From Candidatus Atribacteria bacterium (GTDB taxonomy: Bacteria; Atribacterota; Phoenicimicrobiia; Phoenicimicrobiales; Stramentimicrobiaceae), in the NCBI GenBank assembly GCA_029556475.1, contig JAKQEP010000076.1, positions 1-59,753 on the forward strand: 59,753 nt of DNA, read 5' to 3'. The notes beneath the pieces are model-generated. The model ran no database searches. It was not told the origin of the DNA and worked only from the letters and a program-made list of their open reading frames with translations. The number at the start of each line of letters is the position of its first letter. Positions within the stretch are counted from its first letter, which is position 1. Position numbers and translations under genes: made by a program. Positions 1 to 9,360 of the stretch are shown here, in pieces.

Positions 1-130
1 AAGAGAAGGCCACTGTTATTGTTTCTTTGAAATGGCAGGTTATTTGATTATGAGGTTTGCAGGTAAAAATCATAAAAGGTGACATTATCTGGCGATAATT
101 AACTCCCCTTTTAGGTGACATTTTCTAAAG
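1..130. repeat. Left-edge segment with a 14-bp direct repeat; possible insertion-sequence end
   Basis: The motif AGGTGACATT-(A/T)-TCT occurs at 77-90 and again at 113-126, matching at 13 of 14 positions, 36 bases apart start to start. Paired short repeats of this type are typical of the ends of some DDE-transposase elements such as the IS21 group. A plus-strand open frame enters from the window edge and stops at 45 (frame 3); another stops near 85 (frame 2). Neither has a recognisable motif, so a transposase tail is only a guess. Confidence 0.25.
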
Positions 131-202
131 TTATTGACATAAAAAAATTATTTTTTATATATATTTTAAAGTTATTCTGCTTACAATATCTCTTATTTTA
201 AT

Positions 203-1312
203 CTAATCCAGATAATCTTTTAATTTTTTACTTCTACTGGGATGTCTAAGTTTTCGTAAAGCTTTTGCTTCAATCTGTCTGATTCTTTCCCTGGTAACGC
301 CAAATTCTCGTCCAACTTCTTCTAAAGTATGGGGATGACCATCGGCAATGCCAAATCTTAACTCCAGGACACGTTTTTCTCGATAAGTTAAAGTTTTCAA
401 GACATCATCCAATTGTTCTTTTAGTAAAGTGTGAGAAGCTATTTTAGGTGGTGCTGGCGAGTCTTCATCTTCAATAAAATCTCCCAAAAGACTATCATCT
501 TCTTTTCCAATGGGACTTTCCAAAGAAATCGGTTGTTGAGCAGTTTTAATAATTTCTTTAATTTTTACCAGGGGTAATTCCATTTTTTCTGCAATCTCCT
601 CTAAAGTTGGCTCCCTGCCCAGTTCCTGCAAAAGTTGTCTGGAAACTCTTACCAATTTATTGATAGTTTCCACCATATGTACCGGAACTCTGATAGTTCT
701 TGCCTGATCGGCAATGGCTCTGGTAATAGCCTGTCTTATCCACCAGGTAGCATAAGTACTAAACTTGTAACCCCGGCGATAATCAAATTTCTCTACCGCC
801 CGGATTAAACCCATATTTCCTTCTTGAATTAAATCTAAAAAGAGCATACCTCTGCCCACATAACGTTTAGCGATACTTACCACCAATCTTAGATTAGACT
901 GAACTAATTTTCTTTTTGCCTCTTCATCTCCTGCTTCCATACGTTTGGCCAAAACAACTTCTTCGTCTGCTGTTAATAATCTTATTTGACCAATTTCTTT
1001 TAGATACATTTTTACCGGATCATCAAGTTCAATTCCCCTGCCCACCACTAAATCAGCATCAATCTCTTTTTTAGAAATGGCTAAGTCTTCTTTTTTCTTG
1101 GGCTTTTCTTTATCTGAAATTAAATCATCTTCTTTTTCTTCTTCATCATCAACCACGTCTACGCCATATTTACTGAGAGTATCATAAAGGTCTTCAATCT
1201 TATTGATGTTTAATATTTCATCATCCAGATAGTTTTCAATTTCCTGGAAAGTAACATAATTTTTTTCTTTTCCTTTTTCAATTAACTTATCAATATCTTT
1301 ATTCTTAGCCAT
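203..1312 (-). CDS. rpoD: RNA polymerase primary sigma factor RpoD (sigma-70/SigA)
   Basis: Housekeeping sigma factor that directs RNA polymerase to -10/-35 promoters. The 369-residue protein has an N-terminal region 1.1 and an acidic, lysine-rich stretch around residues 50-75. Region 1.2 begins near [12 protein letters not shown], and the region 2 core includes [19 protein letters not shown] and [10 protein letters not shown]. Region 4 ends with a helix-turn-helix ([20 protein letters not shown]). The length is that of Gram-positive-type SigA, without the long proteobacterial insert. It lies 55 bases downstream of dnaG, the usual macromolecular-synthesis order. The consensus-like promoters at 14.1 and 32.3 kb are likely targets. 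Confidence 0.97.
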   Translation of the reverse strand: MAKNKDIDKLIEKGKEKNYVTFQEIENYLDDEILNINKIEDLYDTLSKYGVDVVDDEEEKEDDLISDKEKPKKKEDLAISKKEIDADLVVGRGIELDDPVKMYLKEIGQIRLLTADEEVVLAKRMEAGDEEAKRKLVQSNLRLVVSIAKRYVGRGMLFLDLIQEGNMGLIRAVEKFDYRRGYKFSTYATWWIRQAITRAIADQARTIRVPVHMVETINKLVRVSRQLLQELGREPTLEEIAEKMELPLVKIKEIIKTAQQPISLESPIGKEDDSLLGDFIEDEDSPAPPKIASHTLLKEQLDDVLKTLTYREKRVLELRFGIADGHPHTLEEVGREFGVTRERIRQIEAKALRKLRHPSRSKKLKDYLD

Positions 1313-1367
1313 ACTAACATCTCCTCTATTTCAATATCCGGCAAGTGCCCGGTTCAATAAAAAAGGA

Positions 1368-3128
1368 TCATACCATTGTTTTTATTCTGTATAATATATC
1401 CTGATATTTCTGTAAAAGTTCGGCATTAACATTTTTCTTTCTTTTTTCTTCTTCATTTATTGCCTTTTTAGTCTTTTCTAGTTCCAGCTGTAATCTGTAT
1501 ACTTTAATTGCTTTTATGGAACGTTCAATAGTAACTGAATCCAGAGAAATAACATCTCTTAGCATAATTTGGGGTATTAAATTTGTTATTGAGGGTTGTT
1601 CAACTTTATCCATCACTTTTTGCAAAGATACCTTTTCTCCACTATTAAATAAATTCATAATTATAGAGAAAATTTCCCGATGTTCCGGCACAGTAAAATC
1701 TTCAACCCTCAAGTCAGACACTATCCTTTCAATAGCATCTCTTTTCTGCAACATTGTACCAATTAATATTTTCTCAGCATTAATATGGGTAGATTCAACC
1801 GGGAAATGGGTTAAAATATTTGATAATTTTTTATTGCCCTTTTTATACTGATTTAAATCTAACAATATGCTCTCTTCTGTTAAACCTAATCTTTCAGCAA
1901 TTTTTTTCACTTCACTGCGTAATTCTATATCACTACTTATGTCATTTAAATCGGGAAATAATTCTTTAATTATATTAATCTTTCCTTCACTACTGGCAGG
2001 ATTATATTGCTGCTTCAATACTTTTAGCTTGTAATCCACCAAGGGTAAAGCATTTTCAATAAGGTTGTTGAAGAATATTTTTCCTTTTTGTAAAAGTATA
2101 TCAGCCGGGTCACTGTCAGGGGGCAAATGGACAACCCTTACTGTCAGTCCAGCTTTTTTTACGATACCGAGACTTCTCAGTGTAGCATTTTTGCCGGCAG
2201 TGTCAGAGTCAAAGGCAATAAGAACTTCATCAGCAAATCTCTTTAATAGCCCAATTTGTTGAGTGGTTAAAGCAGTACCTAGAGGAGCGACTGCATTTTC
2301 AAATCCAAATTGGTGAGCAATTAACACATCAGTATAACCTTCCATAATAATAATCTGATTTTTTTGCCGAATACTCTGTTTTGCTTGAAAAAGTCCGTAG
2401 AGATTTTTTGCCTTATTGTAAACTAATGTCTCAGGTGAATTAATATATTTTGGTAATTTATCATCCAACACTCTTCCGCCAAAAGCAATTATTTTACCCT
2501 GTAAATTAATGATGGGAAAAATGATTCTATCACGAAAATAATCTATTGGCTTCCCGGTTGTAGTGCTCTTAAATCCCAATCCTGCTTTAAATATATCTTC
2601 CAGTGCTGCCTTTTTTGATAACAAAAAATGGACCAGATGTTCAAAACCCGGAAAGGCGTAACCCAGTTGAAATCTTTTTATTATTTCTTCATTAAAATTT
2701 CTCTTTACCAAATAATTCAGCGCTTTTTCCCCTTGAGGTAAAAACAAATTTTTGTGATAATATTCTGTTGCAATTCTGTTTAAACGAAAAATAAGCTCTT
2801 TGTCCTGGATACTTTTATTGTTCTGTTTTTCATAAACAGGTAGTTGTACCCCTGCCTTATTGGCTAATAGCTTAACTGTTTCCGGAAAGGTCAACTTTTC
2901 AATTTTCATTACAAAAGTAAATATATTTCCACCTTCACCACAACCAAAACAATGAAATATTTGCCGTTGCCCATCTACCATAAAGGAGGGTGTTTTCTCT
3001 TGATGAAAAGGGCAAAGTCCTTTATAGCCTTTACCACTCTTCTTTAAAGTCACATATTCTGAAATAAGAGCTATTATATCTAATCTATTTCTAATTTCAT
3101 CTAAAATCTCTTCAGAATACCTAACCAA
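1368..3128 (-). CDS. dnaG: DNA primase DnaG
   Basis: Synthesises RNA primers at the replication fork. The 586-residue protein starts with a CHC2 zinc-binding domain (GLCPFHQEKTPSF then FHCFGCGEGGN, about residues 38-67). A TOPRIM catalytic core follows, with the acidic motifs IIMEGYTDV and LIAFDSD, and then a C-terminal helicase-binding region. The start is TTG, with AAGGAG seven bases upstream; no better start exists in the CHC2-conserved region. It is followed by rpoD. A 209-base AT-rich gap separates it from the upstream gene. Confidence 0.97.
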   Translation of the reverse strand: MVRYSEEILDEIRNRLDIIALISEYVTLKKSGKGYKGLCPFHQEKTPSFMVDGQRQIFHCFGCGEGGNIFTFVMKIEKLTFPETVKLLANKAGVQLPVYEKQNNKSIQDKELIFRLNRIATEYYHKNLFLPQGEKALNYLVKRNFNEEIIKRFQLGYAFPGFEHLVHFLLSKKAALEDIFKAGLGFKSTTTGKPIDYFRDRIIFPIINLQGKIIAFGGRVLDDKLPKYINSPETLVYNKAKNLYGLFQAKQSIRQKNQIIIMEGYTDVLIAHQFGFENAVAPLGTALTTQQIGLLKRFADEVLIAFDSDTAGKNATLRSLGIVKKAGLTVRVVHLPPDSDPADILLQKGKIFFNNLIENALPLVDYKLKVLKQQYNPASSEGKINIIKELFPDLNDISSDIELRSEVKKIAERLGLTEESILLDLNQYKKGNKKLSNILTHFPVESTHINAEKILIGTMLQKRDAIERIVSDLRVEDFTVPEHREIFSIIMNLFNSGEKVSLQKVMDKVEQPSITNLIPQIMLRDVISLDSVTIERSIKAIKVYRLQLELEKTKKAINEEEKRKKNVNAELLQKYQDILYRIKTMV

Positions 3129-3191
3129 ACAAAAACTCCTTCTATATCTAGAAATCTTTTTCTAATATCTATTTCTCCAAAAAAACAGGAA

Positions 3192-3239
3192 ATCCTCTTT
3201 TTTATTAATATTTTTTAAAAAAAATTTATTATAAGAGGA
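3192..3239 (-). other. AT-rich inverted repeat upstream of dnaG
   Basis: TCCTCTT (3192-3198) and AAGAGGA (3233-3239) are complementary arms around a T-rich then A-rich core that can also pair. It may end the endoQ transcript or affect dnaG expression. A TATAAT-like box on the minus strand (3233-3228) sits at the edge of one arm, without a good -35. The rest of the 209-base gap holds nothing recognisable. Confidence 0.3.
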
Positions 3240-3337
3240 AAATCCATTAAAAAATAAAAATGATGAATATGGATATTATTATTGTTTTAACCATAATTAA
3301 AATATTTTAATGAAGGCAGCTCTTTAAAAAAATCTTT

Positions 3338-4540
3338 TTAAGGTTGTTTACTTACTTTACCGTACTTTCCACCACCACCAGGGATCAATAATAATTCACT
3401 TTTTCGCGCTAAAATTATATCTGTAGCAATTTTAGGACCAACAATCCGACTCAAGTCATGAAAGGTAGTTTTATGTAAAATGTTCATCTCGGTACCAAAA
3501 TGGTAGAATAGCTCTTCTCTGGTTTTTTTACCAATTCCTGGTACAAAGTCAAGCGCAATCTGGTAGTAGTAGGGCGGTCTATGGGTGGGTGAAAATGAAT
3601 CTCTTCCATTGCTTAATTCTATAATCCTATCCAGCACTCCTTTGGTGATTTTTTTACTTCCGCATTCTTTACAGTAGGATACCGGAGGAGGCTCTAAGGT
3701 TTTGGTCTTACATTCATTACAAAAAGAACGATTATATTTCCCCAGTTTAGGGTTAAGCCCATAATTTTCTACCACTTTTCTGCCTGATTCTCTTTTTAAA
3801 GCCACTAACAATTCTTTGTAGGATGGTTTTTCCATCAAAATTGTATTATACTCCCGAGCTATTTTAGATAGGGAATGAGCATCAGAATTTGTTAAGAAAG
3901 TGAAATCTGATAACTCAGGTAAGCAATCAGCAAGAAAGGTATCTGCACTTAATCCCAATTCTAAAGCAGGGATTTTCTTTAAAGTAGAAGGACTAAAAAT
4001 TTCTTCTAAACGTGCAGTACAACTGCCAAAAACACTCTTATAGGGAGTGAAGACATGGGCAGGAATGACAATTCCATCTAAATTATCCACTATATTAAAA
4101 AAATCTTGAGCAGGAATTCTGCTATTCTGTGAGCTTAAGTTTAAATTGGTTATCAGTTTGTTCATTATCTTACTGAACTTAACTACATTAGCAAAATAAG
4201 GAAAATAGGCAATCTGGTGAGACAAACCTCCCTTTTTCTCTTTACATTCTATCTCTGCACCCAATATAATAGTAACCACATCATGATAACGCAAACCTCC
4301 ATCCAATAATTCTTCCATCTCTCCCAAATTGAGCATTTTTTCAATATCTTCAATAACTCGAGGGGAAGCACAATCCACAATTCCAACAATATCAATACCT
4401 TTTTTAACCTGACATTCCCGGGCAATATTGGCAAAGGTTAAATTTCTGGACGCAGTCACCTTAACCGGTAAAGCCCTTTCATTTCTCCCAATATGTACAT
4501 GTAAATCTACAAAATATTTATTTAAATTCTTTTCTATCAT
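3338..4540 (-). CDS. Endonuclease Q-like protein (PHP domain, TIGR00375 family)
   Basis: Members of this family nick DNA 5' of deaminated bases (uracil, hypoxanthine, xanthine) and abasic sites; the best-studied ones are archaeal, with some bacterial examples. The 400-residue protein has an N-terminal PHP metal-binding domain (DLHVH at residues 12-16, then IVDCASP, ILGAEIE, PAHVF and NSDAHS). A Cys4 zinc ribbon follows (CNEC...YCKECG, about residues 272-296). The C-terminal region has HRPPYYYQI and a helix-hairpin-helix-like VPGIGKKTREELF. Its ATG overlaps the stop of the Nudix gene (ATGA), so the two are translationally coupled, which suggests damaged-nucleotide handling. Activity is inferred from the family. 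Confidence 0.8.
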   Translation of the reverse strand: MIEKNLNKYFVDLHVHIGRNERALPVKVTASRNLTFANIARECQVKKGIDIVGIVDCASPRVIEDIEKMLNLGEMEELLDGGLRYHDVVTIILGAEIECKEKKGGLSHQIAYFPYFANVVKFSKIMNKLITNLNLSSQNSRIPAQDFFNIVDNLDGIVIPAHVFTPYKSVFGSCTARLEEIFSPSTLKKIPALELGLSADTFLADCLPELSDFTFLTNSDAHSLSKIAREYNTILMEKPSYKELLVALKRESGRKVVENYGLNPKLGKYNRSFCNECKTKTLEPPPVSYCKECGSKKITKGVLDRIIELSNGRDSFSPTHRPPYYYQIALDFVPGIGKKTREELFYHFGTEMNILHKTTFHDLSRIVGPKIATDIILARKSELLLIPGGGGKYGKVSKQP

Positions 4541-5073
4541 TTATGGAGCCACCACAGGATCCCCACTAATGATTTAGCATCTATAATATTTCTATTTTTT
4601 ATTAATAATTGGACTTCTTCTCGATTTAGTTCTACAATTTCTATAAATTCATCCTGATCAGTATTGCTTCGAGTTTTAATTAAATTACTGGCATAATAAA
4701 GGGTTAATTTTTCATTACAAAAACCGGGTGCAGAGTAAAAATGATAAATCTCTTGCCAGTTTTTTGCAATATATCCTGTTTCTTCTTCCAATTCTCTTCG
4801 GGCACAATCTATTATTTTTTCAGAGAGCTCAATGGTCCCGGCTGGTAGTTCCAATAAGAACTCTTCAACAGCTTTACGAAATTGTCTTACCAATACAATT
4901 TTATGTTCTTCCCTTTCAGCCAAAATAACTACTGCACCAGGATGTTCTACAATTTCCCGGATAGCTTTTCTCCCATCAGGGAGAATTATGGTATCCTTTC
5001 GTAGTTTAACTATTTTTCCCTGATAAAGTTGTTCAGATTTGATAGTTTTTTCCGGTATTTTTTCTCTTTCCAT
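4537..5073 (-). CDS. Nudix hydrolase, ADP-ribose pyrophosphatase type
   Basis: Predicted to hydrolyse ADP-ribose or related nucleotide diphosphates to AMP plus a sugar phosphate. The Nudix box runs from GTIELSEK through CARRELEEETGY (about residues 79-101), preceded by the LVRQFR and ELPAGT motifs typical of the NudF/ADPRase group. I place the start at the ATG at 5073, because the in-frame GTG four codons upstream forms part of the AAAGGTG ribosome-binding site. The protein is then 178 residues, normal for the family. It is coupled by a 4-base overlap to the endonuclease Q gene. Confidence 0.85.
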   Translation of the reverse strand: MEREKIPEKTIKSEQLYQGKIVKLRKDTIILPDGRKAIREIVEHPGAVVILAEREEHKIVLVRQFRKAVEEFLLELPAGTIELSEKIIDCARRELEEETGYIAKNWQEIYHFYSAPGFCNEKLTLYYASNLIKTRSNTDQDEFIEIVELNREEVQLLIKNRNIIDAKSLVGILWWLHK

Positions 5074-5132
5074 ACTAAACTTCACCTTTATTATTCATAA
5101 TAATCTAAGCCTTTAATCAGACTTCTTGAAAA

Positions 5133-5996
5133 TTATTTTATTTTTTTAAGGTAGTTCAGGATTTCTTTTTCCACCTCTTCTTTTAGACGATAACTATGCT
5201 CTTCATCCGGGAAAAGGCCGGTTTTTACCTCTCTATCAAATTCTGAAAGTGCCTTAACAATTTCCTGGCCAATTTGTGCATATTTTTTAACAAATTTGGG
5301 AACAAATCTTTCAAACAAACCCAATAAATCATGTATTACTAACACTTGAGCATCACAAAAAGGTCCAGCGCCTATTCCTATAGTGGGGATTTTAAGTCTT
5401 TCAGTAATGACTTTAGCAACTGGATTTGGAATACCCTCCAGTACAATACTGAAAGCACCGGCTTCTTCTAGGGTTAAGGCGTCTTCAAGTAATTTCTCAG
5501 CAGCTATAAGATTCTTGCCTTGAACTCTAAAACCACCCAATTGAGAGCTACTCTGAGGAGTTAGACCGATGTGACCCATTACTGGTATACCAGCCCTGAC
5601 TATGGCTGCAACTGTATCTGCCATTCTTTTTCCTCCTTCTAATTTGATGCAATCTACTTCGGCTTCTTTCATAAATCTCCCGGCATTTTCTATTGCTTTT
5701 TCTTTGCTCACTTCGTAAGAAAGGAAAGGCATATCTCCTACAATAAATGTATTAGGTGCTCCCCTCACCACAGCTTTGGCTAAAATTATCATAGTATCAA
5801 GATTTATTGGAACAGTACTCTGCAGTCCTAACATAACCATTGCTGCTGAATCTCCTACCAGTATCATTTCAATATCAGTCTTGTTTACCTGAGTAGCTAA
5901 AGCAAAATCATATGCAGTGACCATGGTAAATTTTTTTCCTTCCAGTTTCATGAAAATGAAATCTGGAATCATTGTTTTCTTTTTAATTTGTTCCAT
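5133..5996 (-). CDS. panB: 3-methyl-2-oxobutanoate hydroxymethyltransferase (ketopantoate hydroxymethyltransferase)
   Basis: Transfers a hydroxymethyl group from methylene-tetrahydrofolate to 2-ketoisovalerate to make ketopantoate, the first step to pantothenate and CoA. The 287-residue TIM-barrel protein shows the characteristic TAYDFALA, LVGDSAAMVMLG (metal-binding Asp), GHIGLTPQ and IGIGAGPFCDAQVLV motifs. The start is ATG with AAGGAG eight bases upstream. It lies 14 bases downstream of panE, so the two ketopantoate steps are encoded together; panC and panD are not in the window. Its substrate is also that of the ferredoxin oxidoreductase at 14-17 kb. Confidence 0.95.
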   Translation of the reverse strand: MEQIKKKTMIPDFIFMKLEGKKFTMVTAYDFALATQVNKTDIEMILVGDSAAMVMLGLQSTVPINLDTMIILAKAVVRGAPNTFIVGDMPFLSYEVSKEKAIENAGRFMKEAEVDCIKLEGGKRMADTVAAIVRAGIPVMGHIGLTPQSSSQLGGFRVQGKNLIAAEKLLEDALTLEEAGAFSIVLEGIPNPVAKVITERLKIPTIGIGAGPFCDAQVLVIHDLLGLFERFVPKFVKKYAQIGQEIVKALSEFDREVKTGLFPDEEHSYRLKEEVEKEILNYLKKIK

Positions 5997-6010
5997 CTTG
6001 TTTTCTCCTT

Positions 6011-6946
6011 CTAAATATTTATTTGTTTCTCATATTTTTCTTCTATTGCCCTTATCAATTCAGTTATCATCTGATTAAAGGGAGTGGGTATATTAACCAT
6101 TTCTCCTTCTTTAACAATAGCTCCATTTATAAAGTCTATCTCAGTTTTTCGTTTTCTTATAACATCCTGTAGCATGGAATTTATATTATTCTCTGTCTTT
6201 TTACAGATAGAGATAACTTCATTGAGCATATCTTCATGAGTTAACTTAATTCCTTTTTTCTTAGCTACCTGTACTGCCTCTTCAACCAGAGCTCTTTGTA
6301 TTTTTGGAGAAAATTCTCCTTTAACAATTTCGCCATTTTTAACTCTCATCAATACCCCTAAAGCATTAATTCCAACATTGATCACGAGTTTACTCCAGAT
6401 TAACCCCAATACATTCTGATTAATTTCAGTTTTGATCCCAGATTGATTGAGAACTTCTGCAATATCTTTGATACGAGTAGTTAATTTACCATCCAATTCA
6501 CCAATGGCAGTTGGGCCAGTACCAGCATGTAACACTTTGCCTGGTCCTAGTATAGTAGCTCCAAACGAAGTTGTTCCGGCTATGACTTTTTCTTTTCCAT
6601 ATATTTTACTTAATATCTCAGTGTTGCCCAAACCATTTTGAAGAGTCAGCAGGGAGGTATTCTCACCTATTATCGGTAAAAGCTTATTGGCAGCTTCTTC
6701 AGTATGATAAGATTTAACAAAAATAACTATTAAATCTGGTTTGCCTTGAATCTCTTCAGTTTCAGTACTTGCTTCAATTTTAACAAACCTATTTCCACTT
6801 AATCCTTCAATCCATAAGCCCTTATTGTTGATGGCATCTACATGCTCCTTCCAGATATCTATCAGAAAGACCTGATTACCCGATTCTGCGAGTAATCCGC
6901 CAAAAAGAGAGCCCATGGCACCAGCACCAACTATATTTATTCTCAT
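6011..6946 (-). CDS. panE: 2-dehydropantoate 2-reductase (ketopantoate reductase)
   Basis: NADPH-dependent reduction of ketopantoate to pantoate. The 311-residue protein opens with a Rossmann dinucleotide motif (GAGAMGSLFGG, residues 7-17). It carries the family's FVKSYHTEEA, LQNGLGN and GTTSFGA segments, and the helical C-terminal domain has the LIWSKLVINVGINALG signature with the catalytic lysine. Lengths and motifs are standard. Paralogues of this family act on other 2-oxoacids, but the neighbouring panB supports the pantothenate assignment. Confidence 0.9.
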   Translation of the reverse strand: MRINIVGAGAMGSLFGGLLAESGNQVFLIDIWKEHVDAINNKGLWIEGLSGNRFVKIEASTETEEIQGKPDLIVIFVKSYHTEEAANKLLPIIGENTSLLTLQNGLGNTEILSKIYGKEKVIAGTTSFGATILGPGKVLHAGTGPTAIGELDGKLTTRIKDIAEVLNQSGIKTEINQNVLGLIWSKLVINVGINALGVLMRVKNGEIVKGEFSPKIQRALVEEAVQVAKKKGIKLTHEDMLNEVISICKKTENNINSMLQDVIRKRKTEIDFINGAIVKEGEMVNIPTPFNQMITELIRAIEEKYEKQINI

Positions 6947-7050
6947 GATATATTTTCCTTTAACATTTCTTACTTGTGTGTAATTTATATAAATAATATT
7001 ATTTCAGATTAAAATATTTTACTGATGGACTTCTTTTTTATTTAATAAAA

Positions 7051-8043
7051 TTAAAATAAATCTTTATAACATGGAAATCCATACAATGATTCGGTATTTT
7101 TTACCGCTTTGACTACTGCCTGTGCCATCACTTCAGCGGCTAATATCCCCACTAAGTTTACTTCCGCTTCTACCTTATTGGTCGCAGAGCAAAAGATTGT
7201 GTCACCATCAAACATGGTATGGGCAGGAATAATTGTTCGAGCATAACCATTCTGTGCCATCATAGCTACTTTAGTTGCACCAGCCTTTGTTAAAATAGCA
7301 TTGGTAGCAATGACACCTATAGTTGTATTGGCAGGGAATTGAGCTGAACTATTTTTTGTCAGAGATCTCCTTTTTAAATAAGAAATAGTATTAATAAATT
7401 GCTTCTTATCTTCCGCCAAAGCACCGGCAATAATCCTTCCACATTGTGGATCAATAACATCTCCAAAACAATTGACTGCAACAAGTGCACCCACAATCAG
7501 GTCATCACATTTTAAACTAGCTGAACCAATACCACCCTTCATACAATGTTTTAAACCCAATACTTTTCCTACTGTTGCGCCTGTTCCTGCCCCAATATTG
7601 CCCTCTCTGTTTTCTTTATCAGTAGCATTCAAACAGGCTTTATATCCCATCTCGGCATCCGGCCTTGCTCTAAAATCAGCCACACCCAAATCAAAAAGAA
7701 CTGCACCCGGAACGATGGGAACTTTGATAAATCCAACATCAAATCCCAATCCCTGTTCTTCTAAATATTGCATAACACCAGTTGCCCCATCCAGACCAAA
7801 GGCGCTGCCACCACTTAGATAGATAGCATGAGCTTTGTCCACTAAATTTACCGGATTCAAAAGGTCGGTTTCTCGTGTGCCAGGGGCCCCACCTCTTACA
7901 TCAACTCCTGTAATTGCCCCTTTCTCAAAAATCACAACTGTACATCCAGTACCGCCTTTTAAATCTTGACTGTGGCCCACTTTTACCCCGGAAACATCAA
8001 TAATGGAATTCTTTAATATTTGTAAATTGTTAGAAGATTTCGT
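7051..8043 (-). CDS. P1-family (DmpA/nylon-oligomer hydrolase-like) peptidase, N-terminal nucleophile type
   Basis: Related to self-cleaving aminopeptidases and amidases of the DmpA/EndoType-6 family. Visible motifs are GGTGCTVV, VRGGAPGTRETDLL, AIYLSGGSAFGLD, the conserved GNIGAGTGATVGK, and TTIGVIATNA before the usual autoprocessing region. The first ordinary start in frame is a GTG at 7980, but it lies inside the conserved family opening: codons 8001-7978 read IDVSGVKV before GH. The frame stays open to a TGA at 8052-8050 without ATG, GTG or TTG. The only well-placed initiator is ACG at 8043, seven bases after AGAGGTG, so I give 8043 as the likely start (see findings). Confidence 0.8.
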   Translation of the reverse strand, partial: TKSSNNLQILKNSIIDVSGVKVGHSQDLKGGTGCTVVIFEKGAITGVDVRGGAPGTRETDLLNPVNLVDKAHAIYLSGGSAFGLDGATGVMQYLEEQGLGFDVGFIKVPIVPGAVLFDLGVADFRARPDAEMGYKACLNATDKENREGNIGAGTGATVGKVLGLKHCMKGGIGSASLKCDDLIVGALVAVNCFGDVIDPQCGRIIAGALAEDKKQFINTISYLKRRSLTKNSSAQFPANTTIGVIATNAILTKAGATKVAMMAQNGYARTIIPAHTMFDGDTIFCSATNKVEAEVNLVGILAAEVMAQAVVKAVKNTESLYGFPCYKDLF

Positions 8044-8057
8044 GGTATTTCACCTCT
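8041..8057 (-). promoter_or_regulatory. Ribosome-binding site pointing to a non-AUG start
   Basis: AGAGGTG (minus strand, 8057-8051) is followed by seven bases and an ACG triplet (8043-8041) in frame with the peptidase. The site overlaps the upstream TGA stop in that frame. It fixes the translation start far upstream of the GTG at 7980. Confidence 0.5.
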
Positions 8058-8094
8058 TTTTATAAAATTATTTTCAAAAATTAAGAAAAGTGGG

Positions 8095-9327
8095 TTACCA
8101 AACCTCTTCGTTTAGAAACAACATAGCTGTTAGGACGTAAATTTTTACTGTTTCAACTAATTCTTCAATTTCAACATATTCATTGATCTGATGAGGTATC
8201 AGTCTATTACCAGCACCGATGGTTACAATGGGAATACCTTTCCATGAATTCAAGAAAGTTCCATCAGTTGCTCCAGGAACTCCATTATAAATGGGTTCCT
8301 TTTTGCTTATATATCTATATGCTTCAGATATAGCTTTGACAATAGGCTCTTCGGGCGAAGTTTCTGTCCAGGGTCGTTCCTCAAGAACTTCCATATCAGC
8401 CTGGAAGTTACCATCTTTTTTAGAGAGTTTTTTAAAAATATTTATAATAGATTTTTTTATAATTTCATGATTTTGTCCAGGAACAGTCCTGATATCTATG
8501 GTTGACATACATTCCTGTGGAATAACATTGATTTGTGCCTCACCTTGAACCGGTGCTTTCAGTATTGTTGGGGTAAAACTAGGGTACCCCAAAAACTTGT
8601 GTTTGCCTAATCTTTTAATCTCTTTCTGCTGTAGCTTTTCTAATTCTAACAATATTTTTGCCATACCCCAGTTGGGATTGATTCCAGCTTCAGGCATAGC
8701 ACCATGAGCCATTTTACCTTTTACCACTATCTTTACTCTTAGCGCACCTTTCTGATAAATACAGATATTGTTTTCTTCGGGTTCACAAATAATTGCTGCA
8801 TCAACTTTATCAGCCCACCCCTGTTTAATAAAATGTTTTATACCTAACATCATGCCTTCTTCATCAACGGGAATACATAATATGATTTCACCTTTAAATT
8901 CAGCTTTTGCATCTATAATAGCTTTAACTGCGTATATCATAGCTGCTAAATTACCTTTGGTATCACATGCTCCCCTTCCATAAATCTTACCTTCATGGAT
9001 GATAGCTTCAAATGGTGGGTATTTCCATTCTTCCGGGTTACCTTCAGTTACAACATCGGTATGCGCCTCAAAAAGCAATCTTCTTCCATCTCGTTTTCCC
9101 TTAATAATTCCTATTACATTAGGCCTACCAGGCACTACTTCATCAATAAAAACCTCTATACCCATACTTTTTAATTTGTTAGCAACAAAATGGGCTACCT
9201 TTTCTTCATTGAATCCTTCTTTTTTAGTATGAAATACACTTTTAATTCTAACCAAATCCTGAGTAAATTGAATAACTCCCTTTTGGTCAATATTGTTGAC
9301 AATATTATCATATTTTGAAATAGACAA
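8095..9327 (-). CDS. M20-family metallopeptidase (ArgE/DapE/ACY1-type)
   Basis: Predicted zinc-dependent amidohydrolase or peptidase acting on N-acyl amino acids or small peptides. The 410-residue protein has the first metal-binding site at EAHTDVV (His89, Asp91), the bridging Asp in GRGACDTKGNLAAM (Asp122), the acidic pair in PVDEEGMM, a ligand in IICEPEE, and the late histidine in IPHQINEY. The lid domain is interposed at about residues 195-310. The overall pattern resembles the YgeY-like subgroup, but the substrate cannot be read from the sequence. The start appears to be TTG, with AAGGAGA about 13 bases upstream. It lies downstream of the amino-acid transporter genes, which would suit amino-acid scavenging. 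Confidence 0.85.
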   Translation of the reverse strand: MSISKYDNIVNNIDQKGVIQFTQDLVRIKSVFHTKKEGFNEEKVAHFVANKLKSMGIEVFIDEVVPGRPNVIGIIKGKRDGRRLLFEAHTDVVTEGNPEEWKYPPFEAIIHEGKIYGRGACDTKGNLAAMIYAVKAIIDAKAEFKGEIILCIPVDEEGMMLGIKHFIKQGWADKVDAAIICEPEENNICIYQKGALRVKIVVKGKMAHGAMPEAGINPNWGMAKILLELEKLQQKEIKRLGKHKFLGYPSFTPTILKAPVQGEAQINVIPQECMSTIDIRTVPGQNHEIIKKSIINIFKKLSKKDGNFQADMEVLEERPWTETSPEEPIVKAISEAYRYISKKEPIYNGVPGATDGTFLNSWKGIPIVTIGAGNRLIPHQINEYVEIEELVETVKIYVLTAMLFLNEEVW

Positions 9328-9360
9328 TTCTTTTATTTATTCTCCTTATTTATTTTCTTA

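Noticed and set aside
3338..4540. Reading the PHP-domain protein as a DNA polymerase or histidinol phosphatase
   Set aside because: The Cys4 ribbon, HRPPYYYQI segment and helix-hairpin-helix match the endonuclease Q family; no polymerase domains are present.
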